A stretch of DNA of 20,000 nt from Symbiodinium natans (GCA_905221605.1 CAJNDS010002079.1:1370001-1390000), one strand, 5' to 3'. Counted from the first letter of the stretch, positions 5,548 through 14,016 are shown. The notes: generated from the letters alone by a model not told the origin. Made by a program: numbers and translations.

Positions 5548-8500
5548 CCTCTTAGGGCTACAACTTCAGCACTGAGAGTACTACGAACAACCCGCGCTAT
5601 CTTCTTGCTTGTCCAGGCCATGGGCACAATGACTGCTGTCTCATTTGCCAACATTCGATGATCCGTAGCAACTATGAGGGTCCCCTGATAAGAGTGATTA
5701 TCTTTTGTGGTAGCGAACGAAGCATCTGAAAAGGCACAAAATGTGAGGTGACTTTCAGGAATCGGGACCGACATTAGAGACACTGGACGAGTCTTGGCTT
5801 CAAACAATACGCGGTTGGCCTCCAGAAGATGCCTAACTTCGCCCCTGACAATGGCAGACTGAAGCATTCCAACCTTGGCTGCTATATCAGGTCTAGTGTG
5901 TACCGCCGCGTACTGTAACGACCCGTTCAACTGGCGAAGTTCTTTGATCTCCTCCGGGCACAGTGGAGCGTTCGGTTCGGCTCTGCGATTCCGGCTGACA
6001 TGGATCGGCTGTATCTTTTCGATGTACTGGATCTGATCCATCTCAACACTACAGACATCCCACTGCCGGAACCTAATGCCCGTGAAAGTGAAATCCCCTT
6101 CCTCGTCCGACCCAAAACTATAGATGTCCCTAAGCTGCTGAATCACCCTGGAAAAGTACGCATCGCCACCCCCGATCCCATCGTCTACATGAACGCCTAG
6201 GACCCCATGAACTTTGGGTTTCCCTTGTTTGTCTTGGGTCACAAGCGAAAACGAACAGGCGTCGAAAGGACTCTGCAAGAAGCCAAGTTTCTCAAGAGTC
6301 TCTTTAAGGGTCTGGAACCAGAGAAAGGGCGCATCTATTCTACCATAGGCCCCACCATCTAGCTGACATTGATCTTCTGGCTTCATGCCGAGGGCTGCTC
6401 GGAGCTCTTCAGGCGGCCGAATTCCAAGCTTACGGCCATCTCCGCGCCCCTGCAAGAACGCCGTGGAGATATCGAAATTAATTAGCTTCCACCTGTTTGA
6501 AACCACCTTTTGGATGAGAAGCTGCCTAGCATCCTTCCCTAAGGTCGGAGCGTCATTGGGTATTTCCTGTAGACCGGGGTCCTCAAACCCTAATACCACT
6601 AGACGAGCTTTTGCCCGTTTAGGGCCTCCCTCCTTTTCCGGCGGTTTCCAGGTGAGAAGCCAGCGGCAGCGCATCAGCTGACGATCATCTAAAGTTCCCT
6701 GCGCTACTCGCCGAACGGTCCTATGATCCAACCAGGCCCTGACCTCTTTGTCCTTGGCCTTGTCGAACAAACCCCGTTCTTCAGCTGTTAAGTCGCGCGT
6801 CCGAACTTCGACCCTCATCTTGCGCTCAGCAGAGGCTAGCATCGCAAAATGTAGTGACTGGCTCGCCGAAGGCAAATCAGCAAACTTAACTTCTGATTCA
6901 TGCAGCGCAATCTCCCAAGCTTGTCCTGACTCCGGATACGCTAGAAAACATTCAGTGTCACCGAAAAGCAACTCCTCATCATCACTAGGAACCGGTACAT
7001 CATAAGCTTCAGGCTCAGGAGCTGTCTCTTGCTCAGGGACAGACTGCATGGAGACAGTAGGCGATACTTCATGCTCAGGCTGCTCAGGATCTACGACGGC
7101 AACTGCTGGCCCTACACCCTCGGCTACCCCTAGGTCCATGTCTACAGGAGCGGAGTCCCCTTCAAGAACCTCAGGCTGAGCTACTGACGCCTCGCCTTCT
7201 GTTTCCACATCAATTCGGGAGGGTAGCTCGCCTTGGGAGAGAAGATCTACTACCCCTCTAGTGTCTTGAGCTAACTGACCTGGAACCTCTACCTGGCGAC
7301 CCTCTGCTATCTCCCTCCATTCCCTCAGAGATGCGGAACGCAGTTGTTCTGGAGCTGCACGAATGAGGCGCCCGCAGTGACTGACCCACACCACCTTAGG
7401 ATCCGAACAAATGACTTGACCCGGACCGTACCATCTTCCCCTGTCACCGCGGGTTCCCCCTTTGTGCCGTCTCCAGTAGAGGATCCAATCGCCAGGCTCA
7501 AACGACTGACACCGAGGACGCGAACGACGAAGCAACGCCCTACGATATGCGTTATCATTGTCAGAACGCACAAAAGCTACCCTAGCCTGTTCTCTGCGCT
7601 GAAGATCCTGTCTAAAACGCACGCCCTCGGGAGTGTCACTGGCTGCCATGGCATGACTAGAGGCGTCTGTATCAGAGACCAACGACGCTGGGAGTCTTGA
7701 CATTTTCCCTAGCACAGCCTGTTCTGGAGTAAACCCCTTCACCCTGCTAAGGCTATTTTTAGCAAGAACTGCATGTCGAAGACTGCGACGAAACTCGGCA
7801 TCGGAGTTGATTGGTTCCTGTTGGTCCATGCGAGTCAGCATGGCCTTCAGGATCTTTCCATGTGCCTCAACACGTCCCAGCTGCCAGTGGGCTTCGCCTG
7901 CTGACACTTGCGCCCTAATGCCCTCCTGCTGAAGCCTATCCCTCCAAACGTTCCCAGTGTACTCTCCGGCAGGGTCTACGTATAGAAGCTTACAGGGGCC
8001 CGCCCACTGAAACCAATGGTCCGCAAGAAACTCAAACTGCTCTTCAGGGGTTCTTCCTGTCGCATCAGCCTGCTGGAATAGCGTCGCTTCATCTAGCACA
8101 TGGGTGAACATGAACTTACGTCCTGCTGCATTAGTCCAGTACGCTACATCCATGCCGATGACATCCCCAAAATCACCATCTAGATGTACAGAAGCAGGTC
8201 TCGAAAGATGCGGTTGAGGTACTGTTTCTAAACAAATGGAACAAGCATAATCTCGGACAGCTTGTATCATTCGGGGCTCGGCTTTACGTTCTGTCATGAA
8301 CTTAGTCAGTACCTCAACCGAAGGATGTCCAAGGTTATTGTGGAGCCTCGTTACTTCGTTCTTCTCCTCTGGCGTTAGGGACAGAAATGCTGGACCATGT
8401 TTGGGGATTGTTTTGGGAGGGTAACCTACCTCTAGAACTCCAGTACTTCCAGACGATTCGGGAGGAATATCGAGAGGCAGACGAGGCTCCACTGGAGAGT

Positions 8501-9329
8501 CGGAAACATTTCTCGAGGACCCAGCAGCGCCCAGTGACCCGCGAAAATTGGCCTCAGCACTCTTAACGTTGCGGATCCCATAGGCCGTCAGGCTAACCTT
8601 GGCTGGGATACCTTTTCGCATCTGTTTGTATCGCGGCAAAGCACCCCATTCTTCAACACCCCCATCCTCACAAATCCCTGTACCATCCCTCTTAACTACC
8701 ACAGTTCGGCGTACAGGAATTTCCCTCGAACTCCATCCCTCTTTAGGAGGTCTCACACGATTGGTGCCACGACACACAACAACATGTTTGACCACAAACT
8801 CTGGAACCAGCGTCTGAACCTTTGAGACGAAACTATCCCCTTCGTCAAAGAAAACACTCCCGCCTTTAGGAACCCAAGGGTTTACCCCCTGAAATACTCT
8901 ATCCCACGTCTCGTCTTCTGGCCCAGACAGTCTTGGCGGGGGCTGTTTCCCCAAAAGGCGGCGACGCTTAAACACTCCACTGGCTTCCTGGACACTAGGC
9001 TGGACTAGCTCCGATTGAGGTGCTTCCACAGTCTCACCAAACAACAGCTCAGACATCATTAAAGGACAGTCCATCATCCCCTGTACCCTATTCTGAAGGA
9101 GTGTCTTAGCCACGCAGATATTGAAGTGCCGATGCAGTTCGGGAACTCGTGGTGGCGTGTTGCCAGAACTGGACTTGGCGTGGCTCATTGTTGCTGCTAT
9201 CTTGCGGGTGTCGGTTGCTTCGTGGAGGCTTCGGGATGTGGTATGAAGAAGGGTTCGGCGATTGCGAAAATTGTTTCCTGGCGGCGCTTGTCCTTTGCCC
9301 AGTTCAGGTAGGTGATGAACAGTGCACAA
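5493..9329 (-). CDS. pol: Integrase, reverse transcriptase and RNase H (copia Pol)
   Basis: 1,278 residues. Domains in order: a linker whose first 40 residues look native (PPGNNF, RRTLLHTTSRSLHEA); pre-integrase zinc motif H330, H335, C363, C366; integrase core D394, D452, E488, a DDX35E spacing; acidic linker about 690-800; reverse transcriptase with ARLVVLGFEDP (908-918), FDISTAFLQG (D953) and VHVDD (D1049, D1050; His replaces the usual Tyr of YVDD); RNase H with SDASFA (D1202) and STLSAEVVAL (E1255). The last about 18 residues are out of frame and the domain continues at 5547-5197. The Met at 9329 need not be a true start, as the frame is expected to continue from the preceding region. Confidence 0.95.
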   Translation of the reverse strand: MCTVHHLPELGKGQAPPGNNFRNRRTLLHTTSRSLHEATDTRKIAATMSHAKSSSGNTPPRVPELHRHFNICVAKTLLQNRVQGMMDCPLMMSELLFGETVEAPQSELVQPSVQEASGVFKRRRLLGKQPPPRLSGPEDETWDRVFQGVNPWVPKGGSVFFDEGDSFVSKVQTLVPEFVVKHVVVCRGTNRVRPPKEGWSSREIPVRRTVVVKRDGTGICEDGGVEEWGALPRYKQMRKGIPAKVSLTAYGIRNVKSAEANFRGSLGAAGSSRNVSDSPVEPRLPLDIPPESSGSTGVLEVGYPPKTIPKHGPAFLSLTPEEKNEVTRLHNNLGHPSVEVLTKFMTERKAEPRMIQAVRDYACSICLETVPQPHLSRPASVHLDGDFGDVIGMDVAYWTNAAGRKFMFTHVLDEATLFQQADATGRTPEEQFEFLADHWFQWAGPCKLLYVDPAGEYTGNVWRDRLQQEGIRAQVSAGEAHWQLGRVEAHGKILKAMLTRMDQQEPINSDAEFRRSLRHAVLAKNSLSRVKGFTPEQAVLGKMSRLPASLVSDTDASSHAMAASDTPEGVRFRQDLQRREQARVAFVRSDNDNAYRRALLRRSRPRCQSFEPGDWILYWRRHKGGTRGDRGRWYGPGQVICSDPKVVWVSHCGRLIRAAPEQLRSASLREWREIAEGRQVEVPGQLAQDTRGVVDLLSQGELPSRIDVETEGEASVAQPEVLEGDSAPVDMDLGVAEGVGPAVAVVDPEQPEHEVSPTVSMQSVPEQETAPEPEAYDVPVPSDDEELLFGDTECFLAYPESGQAWEIALHESEVKFADLPSASQSLHFAMLASAERKMRVEVRTRDLTAEERGLFDKAKDKEVRAWLDHRTVRRVAQGTLDDRQLMRCRWLLTWKPPEKEGGPKRAKARLVVLGFEDPGLQEIPNDAPTLGKDARQLLIQKVVSNRWKLINFDISTAFLQGRGDGRKLGIRPPEELRAALGMKPEDQCQLDGGAYGRIDAPFLWFQTLKETLEKLGFLQSPFDACSFSLVTQDKQGKPKVHGVLGVHVDDGIGGGDAYFSRVIQQLRDIYSFGSDEEGDFTFTGIRFRQWDVCSVEMDQIQYIEKIQPIHVSRNRRAEPNAPLCPEEIKELRQLNGSLQYAAVHTRPDIAAKVGMLQSAIVRGEVRHLLEANRVLFEAKTRPVSLMSVPIPESHLTFCAFSDASFATTKDNHSYQGTLIVATDHRMLANETAVIVPMAWTSKKIARVVRSTLSAEVVALRGCPGYGSFGSGLRVPTST

Positions 9330-10186
9330 CGTTCCCTGCAGGATGCCACCTGGTCAGGCATCGCAGATTCGAAGAATTGCAGGCCACAACAAAGATGAAA
9401 ATGTCGTCCATGTTCAAGCTGATGCTCGTACAGGTTCTGTAGAAGTTCATATGGCCAACAATCCTTTGAATCCCCGATGTGTGACCTACTCCAAGGCTGT
9501 CGGACATCCACGAAGAGATGGTTTGGCTCGTACATGTATATCATCTGCCAAAGCTTGCCATGAGAATCTTTGAGGGTGCCAATGTCCTTGGATTGATTCA
9601 GAACTACAGCTTTGCCTCCCATCTTACGGATCGTGGCGCCCACGACATTGTCCACACTGGCGCTTACTTCAATGACATCGACCGTGGGAAGTCTGTATCG
9701 GGAACCAGGGCCATAAAGTGGAGCATTAACTGGGTCTGCAAGCTTTTGTTCAATCTCTAAGATGCGTTCTCTAATGGCATGGCAAATGCGAAGATTCTCC
9801 CGGGTGATGTCAGGTGGTGCACTCGGATTCACGCATGGTCCGTCTGCTCCTCCTTCCGGGGCTGCTCCAACTGCTCGAGGTGACTGAGCTCTCGAAGCAG
9901 GAGCGCTCGACGGGTGTTGATGAGCATCTGGTCCTGGTCGGTGATGTCCAGCTGCATCCGTCCCTGCGTCATTGACGAACTGCTGGCATGACTGGCTCGC
10001 TTCCCCGATCTCTCTTTGTTCGACGGCTCGCTCTCGGTCACACATAGCTTCCAATCGTCGCTGTCCTCGTTCTCGGGAGGGGCACTGTTGTTGGATCTGG
10101 ATTCTTCGGAAGGACCGGCCTCTGGCCCTTTGGCGCAGTCGTCTCCCCATGGTGCTTGACCTCGGCAGCTTTCTGGAAACGTGCAA
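9197..10186 (-). CDS. Polyprotein region between protease and integrase, unknown function
   Basis: Only about 9330-9840 of this frame looks native. It reads from about DITRENLRICHAIRERILEI through VDVIEVSASVDNVVGATIRK, HLFVDVRQPWSRSHIG and LEHGRHFHLCCGLQFFES to ASCRERCALF. Upstream (9840-10186) the native frame is that of 9829-12516; downstream of about 9310 it is that of 5493-9329. From family memory, dinoflagellate copia polyproteins carry an extra domain here with a beta-strand/loop pattern like a Rossmann-type nucleic-acid enzyme and a Pro/Cys-containing motif. The corresponding spot here (VDVRQPWSRS) lacks the Pro-Cys pair as I recall it. Function is unknown and the enzyme analogy is speculative. 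Confidence 0.6.
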   Translation of the reverse strand: MHVSRKLPRSSTMGRRLRQRARGRSFRRIQIQQQCPSRERGQRRLEAMCDRERAVEQREIGEASQSCQQFVNDAGTDAAGHHRPGPDAHQHPSSAPASRAQSPRAVGAAPEGGADGPCVNPSAPPDITRENLRICHAIRERILEIEQKLADPVNAPLYGPGSRYRLPTVDVIEVSASVDNVVGATIRKMGGKAVVLNQSKDIGTLKDSHGKLWQMIYMYEPNHLFVDVRQPWSRSHIGDSKDCWPYELLQNLYEHQLEHGRHFHLCCGLQFFESAMPDQVASCRERCALFITYLNWAKDKRRQETIFAIAEPFFIPHPEASTKQPTPAR

Positions 10187-12516
10187 TGCAGTAGTTTTTG
10201 AAACTCAAAGCCCATGGACTCGTCAACGATGTCTTTCGGGCCATCAAAGCTGCATACGCCATGTCCTTGTTGAACACTTGGGCATGCGTCGACTGCTTGT
10301 GCTTCCCCTCGGGCAGCACCACTTCTCCCCACTCGCGCAACGTTCCGATGCCCGGCGGCTTGACGAACGTGGCAGTCCGATACTTCTCCAGCACCAGCTT
10401 CTCCTTCACAAGGTTGGTGTCCTCCTCTCCGGACAGCTGCTGGTCGAGGTCGACTGCTGCAAGCGCCTCCTGGACACTGATGGCCTGCTTGGGCTGGCTT
10501 GGCATCCTGAGAGACGCAGAGACGAGGCAGCGACGCTGAAGTAGAAGAAGAGGGTGACCGAGAGTCTTGATCTGAGGGCGGCTTCGGAGCCACATGCTGT
10601 TGGTTGCTTGTTGGCTCGGGGCTGTCTGTGATGTATGCTGCATCAGATGGGTGGCTAAGCAACTCAGCAAGATCAACTAACGACAAACCCCTATCATCAA
10701 ACCTTGTAGGAATCATCTTATCCCCCACTTGAAGCAACCCCCTCTTAACATGGATGATGGCATCTAGTTCACGCAACAATCGGTTTGAGATTGAGAGAGG
10801 GGTACTTCCGGGAATCACCTCAATTCGGATCCACCTCCCTGCAGGCGATGGCACAAGCAGAGCATGTTTTGAAGAGAGCGTGCCACTGTTGCCAAAACGG
10901 AAGGTCACGCTTGAGCTTGCCTTCCTAACGTTCTTGCGGCACTCAGCAGGTAAGGCCCGAAGCACTTCTTTTACCCTGTCCCCGCCTATAACCGTACGAC
11001 TAGCCCCAGTGTCTAGGACCCCTTCAGAACCCACAGTAGCTACAAAGACAGCGTCTTCAGGACACAGATCTATCTTGGGCCTATCCCTGCTCTCAGACTT
11101 CTCTGCTCGGCTCAAAATTCCGCCATTCGCAGGCGGTGGTTGCTTCCCATTCTGCATCTGGTGCCTATGGCTCCTGTCAAACATTAACAATCGTCTTGCA
11201 AGTGTCTCCTTAAAGCTGCTCAATGTTCGCGCCTTTGGCGCTGTGACATGAAAACATGCTTGCTCGAAACACTGAATTCGGCTTCCACACTGAACCCAAC
11301 CCGGAACCATAAACCCCGCTGGACAGTAGCAGGTCATCGGGTCCTCATCGGTGTAGAGGACGGTGTCTTCGGGCAAGTGCTGGAAGATCTCGGGAAGTTC
11401 GGGAATATCTTGGCTGAGATGGGCCAGGTTCGTCGTCTCGGTCTTGTCCTGTCTCTGAGGACACTCGCGCTTCCAGTGTCCCACCTGGCCGCATAGTCGG
11501 CAAGCCGATGTCGCGATCCTTTCGGCTAAGGTTCGGCCACGAGGGGCTCCCTTGTGGTTGCTCTTTCCTTTCTTGCTCTTGCCCTTGCCGCGCCCCTTGG
11601 CCGGCCAGTATCCACGGGCTTTGGCCTTCTCACGAAGACGCTGTCGTGCGTCTTGGTATGCACTGAAGATCGGGGCAAGGTCGCTGTCCTGGATGGTTTC
11701 TATGATCTGGTCCTCAAACTCCGCCACATAGATCGCATCCTCGTCGTTCTGCTCCACATAGTAGGCCACCAAAGCTTCTTCATCAACGTCTTCCGTTGCG
11801 TAGTGAACTTCTTCGTCCGCTCCCTGGTCCTCCTCGGCGAAGTTGATGTCATAGACTTTGGTGCGTTCTGAGCCACGACTATGCGACGAAGATCCACGGA
11901 CCTGAAGATCATGAAAGAACCGTGACCCAAGGAGACGGACAGCTTTGACAGTGGTGTCATAGTCCAGCTGTCCTTTGGACTCAACCACCACACGCTTCTT
12001 GTCTTCTGCTGAAAGCTGGCTGTGGCGAAGCAAGATGTAGGCTCGGATCTCCTCCAGCTTGATGTGTTTGCTTAGAAGCTCCTCGAAGAACGCGTCGTGA
12101 CGAGCAATGTACGAATCATTGGACTCGTCCGGTTTCTGCTGCACCTGAAACATTGCCTGCTCAAAGGTGTGGTACTTGTCTTCAACGGTGGTTCGACCCC
12201 ACGCACCACCAAGCGCCTCCACAATGAGCTGAACTCCTTTCTCACTGCGCAGCTGCTCCGGATCAATGCGACTTATCTTTTGAAAGGCTGACCCTTCCAC
12301 CTGCAATGCAGCACGTGGCCCCAACTGAGCCACATGTTCGGGAGGCCATAGCGCCTTCAAGAACTGCAGTCGCCTTCCATAATCATCCACATTGGTGCTC
12401 CCCGGCACGAAACGCGGAACCTGTTGCCAGGGTAAATGGCTCAGGCTAACACCTGCCATCCCCCCGGTCGGTGCTGAAGCATCAGCTGGGCCGGTGCCCG
12501 ACATGGCACACGTCAC
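9829..12516 (-). CDS. gag-pro: Gag and aspartic protease (copia)
   Basis: 895 residues from an ATG 60 bp downstream of the primer-binding site. An all-alpha Gag core (about 30-200) is followed by an acidic stretch (225-285), a basic Lys/Gly linker (298-328), and a CCHC zinc knuckle C339-C342-H347-C352 (CRLCGQVGHWKREC). The protease has the active site VLDTGASRTVIGG (D502) and a second conserved part near LLRELDA (580-586). Up to about residue 655 the frame is native. From about nt 10530 to 10110 it is out of frame (the real frame is 10038-10676). It is native again from about 10075 to the stop at 9829 (SMTQGRMQLDITDQDQML..., LLLRELSHLEQLEQPRKEE). Confidence 0.93.
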   Translation of the reverse strand: MTCAMSGTGPADASAPTGGMAGVSLSHLPWQQVPRFVPGSTNVDDYGRRLQFLKALWPPEHVAQLGPRAALQVEGSAFQKISRIDPEQLRSEKGVQLIVEALGGAWGRTTVEDKYHTFEQAMFQVQQKPDESNDSYIARHDAFFEELLSKHIKLEEIRAYILLRHSQLSAEDKKRVVVESKGQLDYDTTVKAVRLLGSRFFHDLQVRGSSSHSRGSERTKVYDINFAEEDQGADEEVHYATEDVDEEALVAYYVEQNDEDAIYVAEFEDQIIETIQDSDLAPIFSAYQDARQRLREKAKARGYWPAKGRGKGKSKKGKSNHKGAPRGRTLAERIATSACRLCGQVGHWKRECPQRQDKTETTNLAHLSQDIPELPEIFQHLPEDTVLYTDEDPMTCYCPAGFMVPGWVQCGSRIQCFEQACFHVTAPKARTLSSFKETLARRLLMFDRSHRHQMQNGKQPPPANGGILSRAEKSESRDRPKIDLCPEDAVFVATVGSEGVLDTGASRTVIGGDRVKEVLRALPAECRKNVRKASSSVTFRFGNSGTLSSKHALLVPSPAGRWIRIEVIPGSTPLSISNRLLRELDAIIHVKRGLLQVGDKMIPTRFDDRGLSLVDLAELLSHPSDAAYITDSPEPTSNQQHVAPKPPSDQDSRSPSSSTSASLPRLCVSQDAKPAQAGHQCPGGACSSRPRPAAVRRGGHQPCEGEAGAGEVSDCHVRQAAGHRNVARVGRSGAARGEAQAVDACPSVQQGHGVCSFDGPKDIVDESMGFEFQKLLHCTFPESCRGQAPWGDDCAKGPEAGPSEESRSNNSAPPENEDSDDWKLCVTESEPSNKERSGKRASHASSSSMTQGRMQLDITDQDQMLINTRRALLLRELSHLEQLEQPRKEEQTDHA
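10038..10676 (-). CDS. Polyprotein fragment downstream of protease, unknown domain
   Basis: Native-looking from about residue 60 to 180 (nt 10496-10136): SVQEALAAVDLDQQLSGEED, LVLEKYRTATFVKPPGIGT, LREWGEVVLPEGKHK, FNKDMAYAALMARK, SFKNYCIARFQKAAEV. The pattern 'G-K-H/Y-K ... V ... D..Y' resembles a small domain I recall from dinoflagellate copia polyproteins, but I cannot name it with certainty. It is bracketed by two compensating frame changes relative to the Gag frame, a net one-base gain near 10530 and a net one-base loss near 10090, so it is part of the same polyprotein and not a separate gene. Confidence 0.6.
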   Translation of the reverse strand: MILLSCLATHLMQHTSQTAPSQQATNSMWLRSRPQIKTLGHPLLLLQRRCLVSASLRMPSQPKQAISVQEALAAVDLDQQLSGEEDTNLVKEKLVLEKYRTATFVKPPGIGTLREWGEVVLPEGKHKQSTHAQVFNKDMAYAALMARKTSLTSPWALSFKNYCIARFQKAAEVKHHGETTAPKGQRPVLPKNPDPTTVPLPRTRTATIGSYV

Positions 12517-12575
12517 GGATCAGGGCTACCTATGCCTAAGCAACCCGTTTCCACAGTTCCCTAAACTATGACGGG

Positions 12576-12592
12576 CCAGGGCTCCGCTACCA
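12576..12592 (-). other. Primer-binding site, fits initiator tRNA-Met
   Basis: On the element strand TGGTAGCGGAGCCCTGG directly follows the 5' LTR. It would pair with a tRNA 3' end of acceptor strand CTCCGCT plus A and CCA. The implied first tRNA bases AGCGGAG, starting with A1 paired to U72, are the hallmark of eukaryotic initiator tRNA-Met. The tRNA identity is inference. Confidence 0.85.
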
Positions 12593-12800
12593 ATGTGAAT
12601 ATGGTAGCCCTGGCCGTCCCTAGTAACCTTAAGAGACCCTAAGAATGAAGGAACCCTGTTCCTACTATGACCCTAAAGAGCCCTGCTCTCCTGCCTTTGG
12701 CTCCCAAGCTCTCTTCCTCGTCCCGCCCTCCCCCGAGCTGCACAAGAAGGGTCGGCGAGCACAAGTGACAGGTTGCCTCGGCACATCTAGCGGATTAACA
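12593..12800 (-). repeat. 5' LTR of the copia element (right side)
   Basis: Carries the element's promoter by position. It differs from the other LTR only at 12746 (G versus A at 5047). A 65-codon + strand frame at 12645-12842 runs antisense through it into CCCTAAA repeat and is not a gene. Confidence 0.97.
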
Positions 12801-12805
12801 ACCCT
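12801..12805. repeat. Right target site duplication, ACCCT
   Basis: Second copy of the 5-bp duplication, followed by more CCCTAAA-type sequence to about 12856, i.e. the other half of the interrupted array. Confidence 0.85.
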
Positions 12806-12863
12806 AAACCCTAAACCCCAAACCCTAAACCTTAAAGCCTAAGCCCCAAGCCCTAAACACGAG

Positions 12864-12917
12864 GTTGCACTTTGGGGTCGAGAGCTGGAGACTACGCGGT
12901 CGGAGCGAATCGCCTAA
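12864..12917 (+). CDS. Candidate terminal exon downstream of the retroelement
   Basis: After ACACGAG the phase-0 frame reads VALWGRELETTRSERIA and a TAA at 12915-12917. The phase is compatible with the exon 4604-4660 on the other side of the element. Other frames are also open, so this is a weak to moderate call. 12918-13096 is decayed telomere-like sequence with nothing else recognisable. Confidence 0.35.
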   Translation, partial: VALWGRELETTRSERIA

Positions 12918-13096
12918 GATAGGGAACCCTTGAACCCAACACACTTTGGGCATAAGGTTTTGGGGTTGAAGGCTTTAGCTGGAGTTTAGGGTTTCAGGTT
13001 TAGGGAGTCAGGGATTCAGGTTTTAGAGATTCAGGTGCTTCACTTTAGGGTTTTAGGCTCAGCGTTTTGGGGGTTTCGCTCCCTAAAACTGACGAG

Positions 13097-13155
13097 GGGC
13101 CGCGTGGGTCAGGGTGAGGTGAGGGCAAAGCTCCGCACCAGCTCCTTTGTCGCAT
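13097..13155 (+). CDS. Small exon candidate
   Basis: The acceptor is GACGAG|GG and the donor GCAT|GTGAGT, a consensus donor. Peptide GRVGQGEVRAKLRTSSFVA, ending in phase 1. The following 13156-13463 holds a short CCCTAAA array (13374-13414) and unique sequence with no clear feature. Confidence 0.4.
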
Positions 13156-13463
13156 GTGAGTCGTTGCTCTAAATCTTGGTCGCTTTTCACTGCGGATACC
13201 CTTGAAGAGTATATTTTTCTCCCGTATTCTTACTCAGCCAATATCTGAATGGAGCGTGGGGACCTGCTTTGCACATGTCGCACATTGGGTTTTTGGGTTT
13301 CTTTGTTTAGTCGAAATCACAAGGTTGACCCTTTTTTCCCCCTTGGTTGTTAGAGAAGAAAGTATTTGATACCCTAAACCCTAACCCCTAAACCCTAAAC
13401 CCTAAACCCTAAACGGCCAGAACCATAGTTGCACAGTAACCCAAGAAGGCGGCCATACTTCAG

Positions 13464-13511
13464 GGATCCGACCACATCTGCGTATCAGCTCGTGTTTAAT
13501 GTGCCTTGGAG
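13464..13511 (+). CDS. Small exon candidate, frame unresolved
   Basis: The acceptor is ACTTCAG|GG. The frame that follows phase 1 from 13155 reads IRPHLRISSCLMCLG and ends at GGAG|GTCCAG. A second frame, DPTTSAYQLVFNVPWRSRRE, stays open well past 13540 into the next array. The boundaries are uncertain. Confidence 0.3.
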
Positions 13512-13546
13512 GTCCAGGCGCGAAGCTCTCGGAGCCTGCCCTCCCT

Positions 13547-13956
13547 TTAAACCCCTAAACCCTGTAAAGCCCTACATCCGAATTCCTAAAAGCCCTAAAG
13601 TCTGAACGTCCTGAAACCCTGAAAACCTACACCCTTCAAAAGCCCCAGGCCCAAAAAACAACTGAGCCCTAAAGAAACCCTAAACCCCATGAAGCCCTAT
13701 AAAACCCTAGCCCTGAACCCTAAGCCCTAAACCCTAACCGCAAAACCCTAAACCCTAAACCCTAAACCCTGAACCCTAGACTCTGTCCATGTCCCGAGGT
13801 CGACGGGGTTGCATAGGGTTTAGGGTTTAGGGTTTAGGGTTTAGGGTTTAGGGTTTAGGGTTTAGGGTTTAGGGTTTAGGGTTCCTAAAGCCCTCGTCCT
13901 AAACCCTATTCCTTCAAGCTTGAAGCCTCAACTCTAAACTCGAAACCCCAAAGCCT
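13547..13956. repeat. Mixed telomere-like arrays in both orientations
   Basis: CCCTAAA-type, partly decayed, from 13547 to about 13780; then perfect TTTAGGG from about 13815 to 13881; then decayed CCCTAAA-type again. No exon-like island of useful length is seen between them. Confidence 0.9.
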
Positions 13957-14016
13957 AATTCAACCCGAAGCCCTAAACCCGAATTAAACCCGAAGCCCTA
14001 GACCCGAATTAAACCC
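13957..14016 (+). repeat. 25-bp tandem repeat derived from telomere-like units
   Basis: Two full units and one partial. Each reads AATTNAACCCGAAG then CCCTARACCCG, so it is a higher-order unit built from diverged CCCTAAA heptamers. More CCCTAAA-type sequence follows to about 14100. The unique island 14127-14177 after CAGTCAG is open in one frame (SCRAPALISDFCSLHTN) but too short to call. Confidence 0.8.

Larger units (their letters stand above)
4894..12800 (-). mobile_element. Ty1/copia LTR retrotransposon, complete structure
   Basis: 7,907 bp, reading on the - strand: 5' LTR 12593-12800, primer-binding site 12576-12592, polyprotein region 12516-5197, 3' LTR 4894-5101, flanked by the 5-bp duplication ACCCT. 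The order protease, integrase, reverse transcriptase, RNase H is the Pseudoviridae (copia) order. The LTRs differ at one of 208 positions (A at 5047, G at 12746), so the insertion is young. The polyprotein is nevertheless split over frames that change five times, so this copy cannot make one continuous product unless the shifts are errors, frameshifting or edited. It sits in a telomere-like array. Confidence 0.95.

Noticed and set aside
6000-12291. Many + strand open frames inside the retroelement (for example 6385-6681, 7344-7700, 9972-10544, 10754-11251)
   Set aside because: They are antisense shadows of the copia polyprotein; the - strand frames carry the zinc, protease, integrase, reverse transcriptase and RNase H motifs.
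4895-12800. Canonical TG...CA LTR ends
   Set aside because: They would leave unequal 5-bp flanks (CCCTA and ACCCT); including the extra A/T base gives a perfect duplication and an intact target array.
12645-12842. 65-codon + strand open frame
   Set aside because: It lies in the LTR and runs into CCCTAAA repeat.
13957-14016. CRISPR-like direct repeats
   Set aside because: Units are contiguous with no spacers and derive from the CCCTAAA heptamer; the genome is clearly eukaryotic.
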